NCBI RefSeq assembly: GCF_018143015.1
Contig: NC_054751.1
Location: 20,846,425 to 20,910,424 of the forward strand
Source of the DNA: Lytechinus variegatus
Taxonomy: Eukaryota; Echinodermata; Echinoidea; Temnopleuroida; Toxopneustidae
Length of the DNA stretch: 64,000 nt
Reading direction: 5' to 3'
Both the position numbers and the translations under genes were made by a program. This document shows positions 51,801-59,998 of this stretch, piece after piece (the first letter of the stretch is position 1; every line of letters begins with the position of its first letter). The notes below the pieces were generated by a model. That model did no database searches. It was not told where the DNA came from and saw nothing but the letters and a program-made list of their open reading frames with translations.

Positions 51801-53446
51801 TTGGTTCTTAAGTGCCTACCGTACCTTTGTTTACGGTGTTGCAAGCTAGCTGCATTCTAGGCGATCAGCATTATTTTCTTGCTCGTTCAATCCACTTTCA
51901 TCATCATCTTGTCAAAAGATGGCGTACTTTACCAATAAGTATATACATGAGATGCAACCTGTTGATTTTTGGTACAATTTCCTATTACGCGCTGACGACT
52001 TGAATTGAGAATGTTCGATACGAAAAATTGCTTTTCGATTGTTGTTTGCGTACTTTCCACCGCAGTATTAAGGACGGATCGAACGGAGTATCCTGGTTGA
52101 GACTTGGAGGTAAGCGATAAAAACAGTTTTATAAATAATTTCCAATTCATTTTTTTTTTTTAAACTAAAACTATTAAAAAGAAATCATTAGTGGAGAAAT
52201 ACTGAAACGTTTGGCGTTTTGGCATTATCGTGATATTGGGAACCACCGTTCACGTCATACAGCAACGCTTTATTCAGTCACACGCACGGTTCCCTATTTC
52301 CACCTCTATTCACTTTGTACACAAATGCGAGTACAAATCGACGAATGGTTCCCAAAACCACGATTTGGCCGGCGTTTTTTATTCCCTCACATTCGTGTGA
52401 TGAATGAAAACGTCAAAGTCCACTATGAAACCACATGCGTTGTGCGAGGTTAGTATTACTAACCTCGCATGTTGTGTGAGTGATCACTCACTAGCTATAC
52501 CAGGTAACCGTAAAAATTGGCTCTCAATTGTCAGTAGAGGCGCACGGCCAATATTGGAGACTGTCTCCCAAGAGAGATTATCTCCAATATCAGAGACTTC
52601 TGTGAAGAATTTGGGTATCCAATTTCAGAGACAGTCTCCAGTTTGGGAGACCAATTTTCTTTGTTTACATTTGCTTCAAAAGGATTAACTTGGCGGCAAA
52701 TAAAAATGTGATAAGCAGATTCCTCATGACAAATTACCCCTTTTCACCGTCTACTTTAAAAATTCACCGTCTACTTTTGTTTTTATAAGGATTTTTGTTT
52801 TCATCCACACACAAAACAAATGGGCTTCTGACCTCAGTGGGACAAAAGTTTGGGTGGAAAAAAATCATGCTTTTGTTGGTGTTGTTTCTTTTGTTCTTTT
52901 GCAAAGCAAGTCTCCAATATAGGAGATTGTCTCCCTTATTGGAGAGAGTCTCCCATATTGGCCGTGCGCCTCTACTGATTGTTTTCAAAATGGCTCCCTC
53001 AAAAAAAAGAAAGAATTAATTTCAACACTGCTATAGACCGGGCATATGGATGGTGGACGATATGGCGTTAGACCAATTGGAAATAAACCATCCTGTCATG
53101 ACAAGTGAGTGACAGATCGTTTCCAGTTCGACTCAAGTCCACCAACCGACATGCCCGAGCTGCTGCTAGCTGCTGCGCTGCAACGCCGGCGGGCATGGCA
53201 CGACTAGCTAACGACGTAGACTTCCTCCAGTGCAGGCCAGCCTGCACTGAACAGCGGCAGGCTGAGCGATATCTCTCTCCACGGCTCTAGTTCGACTGGC
53301 CATTTTCTAACAATTATTTGAAGTTGTCCCATGCATTATTCCCGACCTTCCATGTGCATTGTTATTCTCTTATAATCCATAGAACTTACCCTATCCATAT
53401 TTTTATTTTGAGTTTCCTCGGATTCCGTGCCAGCTGAATTTCCCAT
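27655..53446 (-). CDS. RNF4: RNF4-like SUMO-targeted E3 ubiquitin ligase (whole gene, six coding exons)
   Basis: Nuclear E3 that recognises poly-SUMO chains and ubiquitinates the modified protein, with roles in DNA repair and PML-body turnover (established for RNF4). Assembled minus-strand coding exons are 53390-53446, 46692-46878, 46115-46246, 41536-41689, 41034-41139 and 27655-27804. They total 786 nt, or 261 residues plus stop. All junctions are GT-AG and phases match (0, 1, 1, 2, 0). SUMO-interacting motifs are visible as EIVDI (65-69), IDLSL (84-88), IVDLT (90-94), IVDLTVE (113-119) and IIPILSDDSDEE (147-158, hydrophobic then acidic). The arginine-rich patch PRRMRRTRRGR (127-137) matches the region after the SIMs in vertebrate RNF4. 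The C3HC4 RING has C203, C206, C225, H227, C230, C233, C244 and C247. The 18-residue gap between CPIC and CGHVF equals that of human RNF4, and the C-terminus HPIFL parallels HPIYI. It is longer than the human protein (190 residues). The first exon is the least certain. Confidence 0.88.
29310..29437. repeat. GGTGTTTCATAAAGC-type MITE, intact, in RNF4 intron
   Basis: Arms of about 50 bp: GGGTGAGTGTTTTATAAAGC, CTCGTAAGCAACGAG and GACTTTAAG on the left mirror CTTAAAGTCACTCGTAACTTACG and GCTTTATGAAACACCC on the right. It can fold almost end to end. Confidence 0.75.
30024..30466. repeat. Inverted-repeat element with GCACCAGCCCGAG arms
   Basis: GCACCAGCCCGAG (30069-30081) mirrors CTCGGGCTGGTGC (30422-30434). 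Outer parts CTGGCTAGGTTCCGATTCC and GAATCGTTAGCTGG(T) (minus strand) are imperfectly mirrored. Related GGAGATG-AGATTAATC sequence recurs at about 32440-32560. Confidence 0.5.
31649..32116. repeat. TTAA-flanked MITE, AGGGGAAG ends, in RNF4 intron
   Basis: AGGGGAAGCTTACCCTG at the left mirrors CAGGGTAAACTTCCCCT at the right. TTAA flanks both sides (31645-31648 and 32117-32120). It is 468 bp, AT-rich and non-coding, with target preference like piggyBac. Confidence 0.75.
33026..33599. repeat. CCCGGGG-ended MITE, copy 2, in RNF4 intron
   Basis: Same family as at 17300, here reading CCCGGG...CCCGGG with an exact 8-bp duplication ACATGGGA on both sides (33018-33025 and 33600-33607). An 8-bp duplication fits the hAT superfamily. 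The interior is in the opposite orientation to copy 1. The left end contains an 18-base G run. Confidence 0.85.
34075..34242 (-). repeat. tRNA-derived SINE, second family, in RNF4 intron
   Basis: Read on the minus strand from 34242, it opens with a tRNA-like head with A box TGGTCCAGTGG and B box TGTTCGATTCCC. A body follows with GTGAATGGGTACC and AGGATTTATTCCTTGAATGC. The head and tail differ from the SINE at 14273. It sits in the 13.2-kb intron in the same orientation as the gene. Confidence 0.65.
35530..36287. repeat. 222-bp tandem repeat, three copies plus a partial
   Basis: TCTCTATCATTAAACTCAAC starts at 35621, 35843 and 36065, an exact 222-bp period, with a partial copy near 35532. Units are nearly identical and include TGTTCCGTTTGAG and CATGGAAAATG(C/T)CAGTGTCAATT. 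High identity means a recent duplication. It lies in the 13.2-kb RNF4 intron. Confidence 0.85.
37136..37549. repeat. AGGCCAC-ended MITE with TAA duplication (PIF/Harbinger-like)
   Basis: Long inverted arms carry ACCTTACGACCCGACT and GGCTTGCGAC. Both ends are flanked by TAA (37133-37135 and 37550-37552), matching the 3-bp TWA duplication of PIF/Harbinger. The right TAA overlaps the TTAA of the next element, so the two abut exactly. Confidence 0.75.
37553..38153. repeat. TTAA-flanked MITE, AGG(T/A)CAAGT ends, copy 1
   Basis: Ends AGGTCAAGTCCACC and GGTGAACTTGTCCT are flanked by TTAA (37549-37552 and 38154-38157). Arms of over 100 bp are mirrored, for example GAAAATTTCATCAAAAT and TAAAATAAGAAAGTTATG. 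The 601 bp are non-coding. Members also lie at 46957 and 53696. Confidence 0.8.
39785..40356. repeat. CCCGGGG-ended MITE, copy 3, in RNF4 intron
   Basis: It has inverted ends containing GGATACCATGCGCGACCATG and CACGCATGGTATCC, with flanking CATAGG on both sides as a probable duplication. It has the same interior blocks and orientation as copy 1, and poly-G/C runs at both ends. Confidence 0.75.
40606..40780. repeat. Small MITE with AAACTG(A/G)TTTTTAGTGGCCAC ends
   Basis: About 20-bp inverted ends enclose 175 bp with internal GTGGCCACTATA copies at 40691 and 40744. A further GGCCACTACAGACAGG is at about 40437. It lies 250 bp downstream (minus sense) of the exon 5 donor of the RNF4-like gene. 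Confidence 0.55.
41034..41139 (-). CDS. RNF4: RNF4-like gene, exon 5 (N-terminal half of RING)
   Basis: Acceptor TTATTTCAG|GGAT and donor ACA|GTAAGT. It encodes a basic linker and then VITCPICMEDETT, which supplies the first two zinc ligands of the RING. Phase 0 joins it directly to the last exon 13.2 kb away. The joined spacing of 18 residues between CPIC and CGHVF is exactly that of human RNF4. Confidence 0.95.
41536..41689 (-). CDS. RNF4: RNF4-like gene, exon 4 (arginine-rich patch and acidic SIM)
   Basis: Acceptor TGTTGCAG|CG and donor CCAG|GTAAGT. It encodes PRRMRRTRRGR, comparable with the arginine-rich motif that helps vertebrate RNF4 contact nucleosomes. It then encodes IIPILSDDSDEEND, a hydrophobic core followed by acidic residues as in phospho-type SIMs. 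Confidence 0.92.
42591..45238. repeat. Dispersed 15-mer array GTGAGTGACACGACA (eight copies)
   Basis: Copies start at about 42593, 42761, 42949, 42972, 45022, 45041, 45058 and 45224, all on the plus strand and all exact for the 15 bases. Most are preceded by C. They form two clusters about 2 kb apart, and the sequence between copies is not obviously related. The array is inside the RNF4 intron between exons 4 and 3. Confidence 0.8.
46115..46246 (-). CDS. RNF4: RNF4-like gene, exon 3 (SUMO-interacting motif cluster)
   Basis: Acceptor TTCACACAG|AA and donor AGAG|GTATCC. Only one frame is open. It begins by completing a split Glu codon and reads PIDLSLCIVDLTDE, then DDIVDLTVE. These match the tandem DLT-type SUMO-interacting motifs of RNF4 closely. 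It ends one base into a codon completed by the exon at 41536. Confidence 0.92.
46692..46878 (-). CDS. RNF4: RNF4-like gene, exon 2 (first SUMO-interacting motif)
   Basis: Acceptor TTGTTTTAG|ACT and donor GAAG|GTATGA bound 62 codons plus one base. It encodes a basic stretch (SRKRRHSSRQ), an acidic DEDE, then serine-rich sequence leading to VEIVDI, a SUMO-interacting motif. The basic opening resembles the N-terminus of vertebrate RNF4 (S/T-R-K-R-R). Confidence 0.85.
46957..48956. repeat. AGGTCAAGT MITE, copy 2, split by a nested insertion
   Basis: The left part (46957-47148) and right part (48703-48956) match copy 1 in order. They are separated by a 1554-bp insertion flanked by an 8-bp duplication. 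The right outer end appears truncated near 48956, where similarity to copies 1 and 3 stops. It lies in intron 1 of the RNF4-like gene (the intron between 46879 and 53389), 78 bp from exon 2. Confidence 0.75.
47149..48702. mobile_element. Nested 1554-bp transposon, hAT-like by 8-bp duplication
   Basis: CAAGCCTTGAAATAAGC at the left mirrors GCTTATTTCAAGGCTTG at the right (17 bp perfect). Exact duplications TGTCCCCC lie at 47141-47148 and 48703-48710. Excising the element and one duplication restores the interrupted host MITE. A 21-bp perfect hairpin (47167-47187 with 47195-47215, CCTGTGAGCCGGGGGCAATTT) lies just inside the left end. An 86-codon plus-strand frame at 48238-48498 has no recognisable transposase motif, so the element looks non-autonomous. 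Confidence 0.8.
49977..50853. mobile_element. Foldback-type element, 877 bp, in RNF4 intron 1
   Basis: Outer ends CTAGCCAGGAGGCGTTTGGG and the mirrored CCCCAAAACGCCCCAGGCTA are flanked by ACCGGTAC/ACCGGTAT (49969-49976 and 50854-50861; 7 of 8 match). Inside, about 120 bp at 50097-50218 are inverted at 50395-50515 (TCTGAGGTTAACACTTCTGT and its mirror). ATCAAGATGGCGACGTAAAC is at about 50543. A relative lies at about 60881-61205 in the other orientation. Confidence 0.7.
51606..51821. repeat. MITE with ~50-bp ends CGGTAGGCACTTAAGAACC
   Basis: Long inverted arms: GGTAGGCACTTAAGAACCAA, then TTTGAAAGGATACTCGTAAA and TTATGTCACTCT, mirrored on the right. The interior has TGAATATTCATTA repeats. It is 216 bp and non-coding, and lies in RNF4 intron 1. 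Confidence 0.75.
52532..52977. mobile_element. CAGTAGAGGCGCACGGCC-ended MITE, copy 1
   Basis: Inverted ends CAGTAGAGGCGCACGGCCAA and TTGGCCGTGCGCCTCTACTG have an exact flanking duplication ATTGT (52527-52531 and 52978-52982). Subterminal GGAGACTGTCTCCC blocks recur in both directions. It is 446 bp and non-coding, and lies in RNF4 intron 1. A close copy is at 60343. Confidence 0.85.
53390..53446 (-). CDS. RNF4: RNF4-like gene, probable first coding exon
   Basis: Nineteen codons, MGNSAGTESEETQNKNMDR, followed by a good donor AGG|GTAAGT. Phase 0 agrees with the acceptor of the next exon at 46878. A second ATG lies eight codons upstream in frame (53468-53470), and an in-frame TAA lies upstream of both, so the start could be either. 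The short acidic/polar peptide has no diagnostic motif. The link to the gene rests on splice phase, orientation and position, across a 6.5-kb intron. Confidence 0.5.
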
Positions 53447-53695
53447 TGAAATTAAGTGCAGAAATAACATGCTAGATATAATACGGCATTATTCAGTGGA
53501 TAGGTGAATGATGAAGTGAATGCTAAAAGAAGTATGTGCTAAAAGTGCTAAAATTTTGTGTGATACTATTCTCATTACAGTCTAAACTTTGGGAGCATCC
53601 CCCCCTCTATCTCTCTCGCTCTATGCCCCTTGGTCATAAAATATTGTGTTGGAAAGAAGAAAAATACATAAAACAGATGATGGTGATTTATCAAA

Positions 53696-54340
53696 AGGTC
53701 AAGTCCATGCACCCCAGAAAAATGTTGATTTGAATAAGTAAAGAAAAATCAAACTAACATAACGCTGAAATTTCATCAAAATCGGATATAAAATAAGAAA
53801 TTTATGACATTTAAAACGTTCGCTATTTTGTATTTCTTCTTTTGAACAAAATGTTGGCAATTGCCAGTGACCGTCTGTATAATAAATTCAATTTAACTCA
53901 ATTCACAAAACAGTGATATGCACAACTCAGTGACAAGCAAATGAGACATGCAAGTGGATGATGTCACTCACTCACTATTTCTTCTTCTTTTATTGTTTGA
54001 ATTATACAATATTTCATTTTTCTACAGATTGTCGGACCAACTTGAATGAGCCACGTGTTCATGGGGGAATTAATCGTTGTTTCACACGACATCAGGGAGA
54101 AAATTTGAATATATCATACAATAAAATACAAAATAAATAGTGAGTGAGTGATGTCATCAGTCTCCTCATTTGCATATATCGGCGAGGATGTGAATATAAC
54201 TGTTTTGTGAAATTAAGCGAAACTTTAAAATGTCAAAACTTTCTCATTTTGCATCCGATTTTGATAAATTTTCAGTGTTATGCTTGGTGGATATTTCTGT
54301 TTTTATTCGAGTCAACTTTTTGTTGGGATGGACTTGTCCT
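53696..54340. repeat. AGGTCAAGT MITE, copy 3, upstream of the RNF4-like start
   Basis: Ends AGGTCAAGTCCATGCACCCC and GATGGACTTGTCCT match copy 1. TTAA follows the right end (54341-54344), and the left flank is the degenerate TCAA. A short insertion around 53860-53905 interrupts the left arm. It lies about 250 bp upstream of the predicted RNF4 ATG and could affect the promoter. Confidence 0.7.
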
Positions 54341-55653
54341 TTAAATTTTAAGGTACATTGATCCCGGTATCCCTTTGAATGCACCAAGCGCCTTTAGCGG
54401 CTGGTGCTATAAAGCCGGGGTAATATAAAGTGCGACATTGAATAGGCAAAATAATGGATGATCGGAGCTTCATGAAATATTATCATGTTACTTTCAAATA
54501 GATTTGCAATATACAACTTGCTATTGGTATGAACGTGCTGCTAAAAGATCCTATAAAGCTATATGTGGGTAAACGTGTTCAAGGGTATATGTTTTTCCCC
54601 CAAGCCTTTTCCCCGGAGTCATATTATGGCGACAACTTGTTTAGGGGCCAAATGAATGTGTAAATGAAGCCTATACGAAAAACTTGTTTAGGGTGCCTTA
54701 GGGTGTTATTTTGCACACAGAGAAAAACTCGTCTGTGTTTGGAAATAATTTGGCCACGCGTGTGTACAGCAGTACATTTGACTGCCCCACACTGGGCTTT
54801 ATTGTACAAGAACTTATAAGGTTTGGGTCAGGGGGGGAGCTACAGCCGGGAGCTCCTTCAAGGGGACCCCCATGAGAAAAAAGGTAAATAACGGGAAGAA
54901 AAGAAGGAAAGGGCATACAGAATTTTGGGTCGCGTAACTCTACAATGCATTATTACCCAAGTTATTCAATTTGGAAGAAAAGTTAACAACACTTTTGTGT
55001 TGTCTTCCCCTTTCCCATCAAAATACCATGGAGACGCCCATATTTACAAAAATAGTAATAAAATGCTATTTTGGCTCAAACTCAATTGACTCCGGTATAC
55101 CTAACGTATACGCTGTTAAAAGGTCTTGAGATATAGGCATTTCAAAAGCAGTGCGAGAACGGAACAATAATACAATGGTGTATTCAAAGTGAGGCCTACC
55201 CCCCCCCCCCACCTCCCCCCTCTCTCTCTCTGTGTGACATCCTGTTATCGATTTTGCTTTTACCATTCGCCTTTGGTGAACTAGAGAGCTGTATGATATT
55301 AGCAATTTCTGTATTATGAATAATATTACTTGCCTGTACGAACGGTGTTTTGTTTGATATCCTAAAGTATATTGTAACATTATTTTGCAATAAATACTTA
55401 ACTACAAAACCAAAATACAGACCTGAAAACTGGACCTTGCACCGTTAATTAGAAAAAAAAACATGACGAGGATACATGACATGTCAGTAAAGAAATACAT
55501 GTAATTTAATATAGAAGTGCCAGCTAAAATTAATAACCATGATAACTGACCTGAAATGCCATACATTTATTCAAGCACCACTTTATTAGGATTCATAATG
55601 TGACCTTGTTTTGGCAAGGGGTGCTGCCGCTGCTCGTATTATTTTCCATAGGC

Positions 55654-55726
55654 AGCATCCCCACGAAATCAGGTTCCCCCTGTATCTTTTAAAATACAGG
55701 GGGGAACCTGATTTCGTGGGGGTGCT
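55654..55726. repeat. Long near-perfect hairpin
   Basis: Arms of about 33 bp (AGCATCCCCACGAAATCAGG and TTCCCCCTGTAT, mirrored by ATACAGGGGGGAACC and TGATTTCGTGGGGGTGCT) flank a loop of about 8 bases. Only a bulge in the C/G run breaks pairing. It could be the tips of a tiny MITE or a hairpin RNA source. Confidence 0.7.
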
Positions 55727-56379
55727 TAACAATACACGCAACACCCCCAGCACCCCCCGCATCCCAGGTCCATGGGTGAGTTCAGTCCCAACCGATACAG
55801 AAAGTAAATGGACAGAAAGTCTCGACAATCTTTTTGTTATTTCATGGGTACATGCACCCTCAGGGGTAGACGTGTGCTGCACCCCTATACGGGTGTAGAA
55901 TTGAACCCGAATTTCTTAGTGTGTAAACAAGAGGCCGATTGCACGAAAGGGTCTTTGCAAGGACCGTCTTTCGTGTCGCCCATCTTTTATGATACGCTAT
56001 AAGCGGGGTGTTTCTGAAATTTATGATAAAGAATAAGATTCGTTAGCTTGCTTTTAAATCAAATTTTACACAATTTCATGATATATCACATCATTTTATA
56101 AGCAAATATTTTGTTTACTGTAACGGACGAATGAAATATGTTTGCAGATGATTTATTCAAAATGCGTTTCACATGGCGCATCATAAAAGATGGGCGACAC
56201 GAAAGACGGTCCTTGCAAAGACCCTTTCGTGCAATCGGCCCCTGATCGTCATAACAAAAATTTGATTCGAGCACGAATAGCGAGATTAAAATTGTAATAT
56301 TCTAGACCTAAATTTGGACATTCTAAGCTCTTTCAGTAATTATGAATAGGATGGGAATGGAACTAAACATTTTGATGTG

Positions 56380-56880
56380 AGCGCCAAACACATGTGAATA
56401 TGAGTTTGGTGCCCCTCCCCCATGTGAAACATGAATTTGGCGCCCCCTAGCTGGTCGAACACTAATTTGGCACCCCCCGAGTGAAAGATCAATTTAGTGC
56501 CCCTTCATTTTAGGTAAATTGATTTGGCCACCCCGGTAGAATATCTGATTGGCGCCCCATAGGTCGACTTTGAATTTGGTGCCCCCGAGGGAACATTAAT
56601 TTGGCGGCCCCGGGCGTACATTAATTTGGCGCCCCTAGTTTCATGTCAATTTAGTTCCCCGGTCATGATCAAACATGAATTTGGCGCCCCTGCCCCATAT
56701 GAAATATGAATTTGGTACCCCAGGCCCCCCCCCCTCGTCAAACATAAAATTGCCACCCCAAGACTAGGTTATACAATTGGAACATTGGTGCACTCAGGTC
56801 AAACATCAAATGGCGCCTCAAAGGTCGAATATAAATCTGGCGCCCCTTCCTAGGTCAAACATTAATTTGGCTCCCCCCAC
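56380..56880. repeat. Degenerate minisatellite with AATTTGGCGCCCC core
   Basis: About 16 units of roughly 30-40 bp share AATTTGG(C/T)GCCCC followed by variable text often ending GTCAAACAT or GTCGAAC. It is followed at 56881-57020 by CT-rich sequence and then the 57025 element. Confidence 0.75.
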
Positions 56881-57024
56881 TCTTTTTTTTAAACTTTTTT
56901 TTCCGGCCCCCTCTCTCTCTTCTCTGCCTTTTCTTTTCATATAGTTTCTCTATTTCCTTCCCATTTTTTCTCTTTCTCTCCTCAATTGTTTCCCTCTCTC
57001 TTCTCTTCTCTTCCCCGTCCCATA

Positions 57025-59344
57025 GGCGGATCCAGGGGGGCCGAGGGGCCCGGGCCCCCCCTATTGGAGGAGCAAAAAAAAAGGAAAAAAAAGGGGAAAA
57101 GAAAAAGGGAAAAGAGAGGAGAAAAGAAGGAAGGCAAGCATAAGAGGAGGAAGATGAGTGAATAAAATAAGATAAGGGGAAGACTTGGAAATTATTTTTT
57201 TTAATCTATGTCAGGATATAAAATTTTCGCTCGCGCTTTGCGCTCGCATTGCCTTTTAGGTGATATCTTGCTCAATATGGACCTTAAAATATCAAATTCT
57301 GAAGTCAATATACAAAACATATTTCAGCTGGGAAATTGAACTTTCATTATTTTGTTTTATTTACAAATTGATTTTTTAAAAGTGTAAAAATTTCTGTTTT
57401 ATGGTCTGAATATTACCAATTTCTGCTTGCGCTGCGCGCTCACAAAATTTGATTTGTCAGTTACCTATTATTTTCCTGTATTCCATAAAGTTCTTAAAAT
57501 ATCCCTATTTAGGTCAGATTGTCAAAACGTATCAGCTAGCGCTGCACGCTTCCATTTTGATTAGTGAGTTATGTATATCTCAATATTAATTCTAAAACAA
57601 ACTACTTAAAATCACCATTTGATGACAATTAATAATTAATTTCTGCTCGCGATTTGCGCTCGCATTGATAGATTTTAAACTCATGCATCTTATGCATAAT
57701 TACAAAAGTGCTTTAAATGTCCAGGGGGGTGTTTCACAAAGATTTAAGTATGACTTAGAGTCGCACTTAAATGTCTAGTTGCGCGCAGTATAAAAGGCAT
57801 GACAGCATTGGTCAGATCATGCCAAGAGGACGCGCACTACTGCGTTTTGATCAATAAGAGTTCTAATAAGATTGCGCGTTGCATATCATGTAAGCGTCAA
57901 CATTTAAGTGCGACCTAAGTCATACTTAAATCTTTGTGAAACACCCCCCAGTTTTCAGGCCATATATATTAATAGATTTTGCGCTCTCATGCTTAGGAAG
58001 AGAAATAGGAAGATAGTCATCATTTTCTTATGATGACATAATGTCAAAACTCAAAGTAACAATAATTGAAAATATCAGCTCTGTTTTAACTGTTATCCTT
58101 TTTCACCTAACAATTTTTCCACAAAGTGCTTGCAATACAGAGCTTAAAGTGACCCCTTTTCAGATCTGAATATCATATATTTTTAGCTCGCGCTTTGCGC
58201 TCGCTTTTTTTGATTTTCATGGTAAAAAAAGGTATTTAGAGTACCCAAATTCTAGGTCGATATCTCAAACACACGTTTATTCAGATACGCAGCTTGTTCT
58301 CCATTCAAATAATTATCCAGTTTCAGATAACAATATAAAAAAATTGTCTGCTCGCGCTTTGTGCTCGCATTATTAATGTGTGAAAATTTCCAATAGCTTA
58401 ACCTTTTCATGATTTACAAAACATGAATAGAGTGTCCAGAATTTTTCCGCTCGCGCTTCGCGCTCGCATCAATAATGTTCAGTTTTTGTCTTATCCTTTC
58501 CACGATTACAAAAAGTGCTTAAAATTTCCATTATTCAGGTAGAAATGTCAAAAATTTTCAGCTCGCGCTTCGCGCTCGCAATATTTGAATGTTGAAATAA
58601 AATTTAACGTCTTCATGGCTAAGTTCAAGCAGTCCATAACAAATACGTTTTCGATCAGCTCAAAACGTATATAAAAATTTTCCGCTCGCGCTCTGCGCTC
58701 GCATTATTAATGTAAGGAAGATCCCCACTTCCTCATCCTTTTCATGATTTACAAAACTTGAATAGAGTGTCTCGTTCAGTAGGTCTAAATCACGAAATTT
58801 TTTGCACACGCTTCGCGCTCGCACCAATCGTTTAGTTATATACCTATTATGTTAAGTTACAAAAGTGCTTAGAATTTCCATTCCTTAGGTAAACATGTCA
58901 AAAAATTTCAGCTCGCGCTTTGTGCTCGCATTATTTGATTTTTTAAAATATGTAACATCTTCATGGCTTACTGCAAGCAAGTCCTTAACAGTACCTTTTC
59001 CATCAGTTCATTTCTGCTCGCGCTTCACGTTCGTAATAATTATTCACTTGCATACTTATCTTTTTTCAGGATTGCCCAGAATGTTCAAAACTTTTAGAAA
59101 AAAGTACATAAGATTCCCCCCAAAAAATAGCTCGCGCTTCGCGCTCGCATTATATAAATAATGATTATGGTATCATATATTTATGTTTATTCATAAGAAT
59201 AAAGCAAAGAAGTGACTGATATAGGACTACCCCTTTAAAGAAACCAAAAATCCCGGCAGATATCATATTCGAGTGGCCGATCGGGGAAAATATGGCTGAA
59301 AAAAAAATCCGGGCCCCCCCCTATTGGCGAAGGCTGGATCCGCC
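57025..59344. mobile_element. 2.3-kb element of ~110-bp units with GCTCGCGCTTCGCGCTCGC
   Basis: Inverted 11-bp ends GGCGGATCCAG (57025-57035) and CTGGATCCGCC (59334-59344), each next to GGGCCCCCCCTATTGG-type sequence, enclose an array. The core GCTCGCGCTTCGCGCTCGC or variants start at 57229, 57425, 57535, 57645, 57980, 58196, 58350, 58449, 58561, 58684, 58804, 58911, 59016 and 59130. Most spacings are 99-123 bp or about twice that. Between cores, blocks such as ACAAAAGTGCTTA.AATTTCCAT recur. No coding frame was found. A MITE is nested at 57724. Confidence 0.8.
57724..57949. repeat. GGGTGTTTCACAAAGATTTAAG MITE nested in a tandem-repeat element
   Basis: Inverted arms: GGGTGTTTCACAAAGATTTA, then TATGACTTAGAGTCGCACTTAA on the left; mirrored arms end TCTTTGTGAAACACCC. 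Removing its 226 bp restores the ~110-bp spacing of the surrounding GCTCGC array, so it inserted after the array formed. Confidence 0.8.
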
Positions 59345-59998
59345 CCTGCGGCCCGTCCCCCTCTTTTTGGTGCCCCTTTTCGCCTACCGGGGGGGGGGGG
59401 CGGGCCCCGAAAGCCCCCCCCCATACGCGCATGTCTAGAAGTATTTTACAAGGTTGTTTGATTTAGCACATCCAATTCCTTGCTTGCAATTTGGGCTGGC
59501 CATTGATGATGGGACTGTGCTGCACTCTATGGCTGCGCTGCGCTGCTGGCGTACATCAATTCGCTGATCTATATTTCATACACAACATGGGTCACAGCAA
59601 AAGAAACATGGTAACTGCGCTGCGCAATGCAGTTGATAGTCTTGATTTAATGCGAATATTTATTCGTACATTTTAGAATTTGTAAAATAGATTATTAGAA
59701 TAACAGAAATATTGATAGAAAAGGTTTTAATCAAGATTGAATAATGAAATTAAGAAGAAAAATTAAATTCATCTTTAAAAACATCATTTTACGGAATTAA
59801 ATCGCTATTAGCTAAGTGGAACGTGTGAAACGCGAATACAAAATGTAGGCTGCCATATTGGCAAGGAAAAATGCCCAGAATAGCCTCTCATGTTTACAGA
59901 AAAACACTTAAAATTTACGTTGATAATAAACAGAAATCTACGTTTGAGATATTCTTTTGTGTGAATTCAATATTTAGGAAGTACACAGAGCGTAAACA

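Larger units (their letters stand above)
54345..59950. other. Upstream flank of the RNF4-like gene, repeat-dominated
   Basis: Beyond the hairpin, minisatellite and 2.3-kb element, an inverted pair CCGATTGCACGAAAGGGTCT (55934 on) and its mirror (56205-56240) encloses about 270 bp, probably another MITE. Poly-C and CT runs lie at about 55199-55230. No gene was recognised. Confidence 0.55.

Noticed and set aside
57229..59148. CRISPR array (regular short repeats)
   Set aside because: Repeats are degenerate and spacers are themselves related. The genome is eukaryotic and no cas genes exist.
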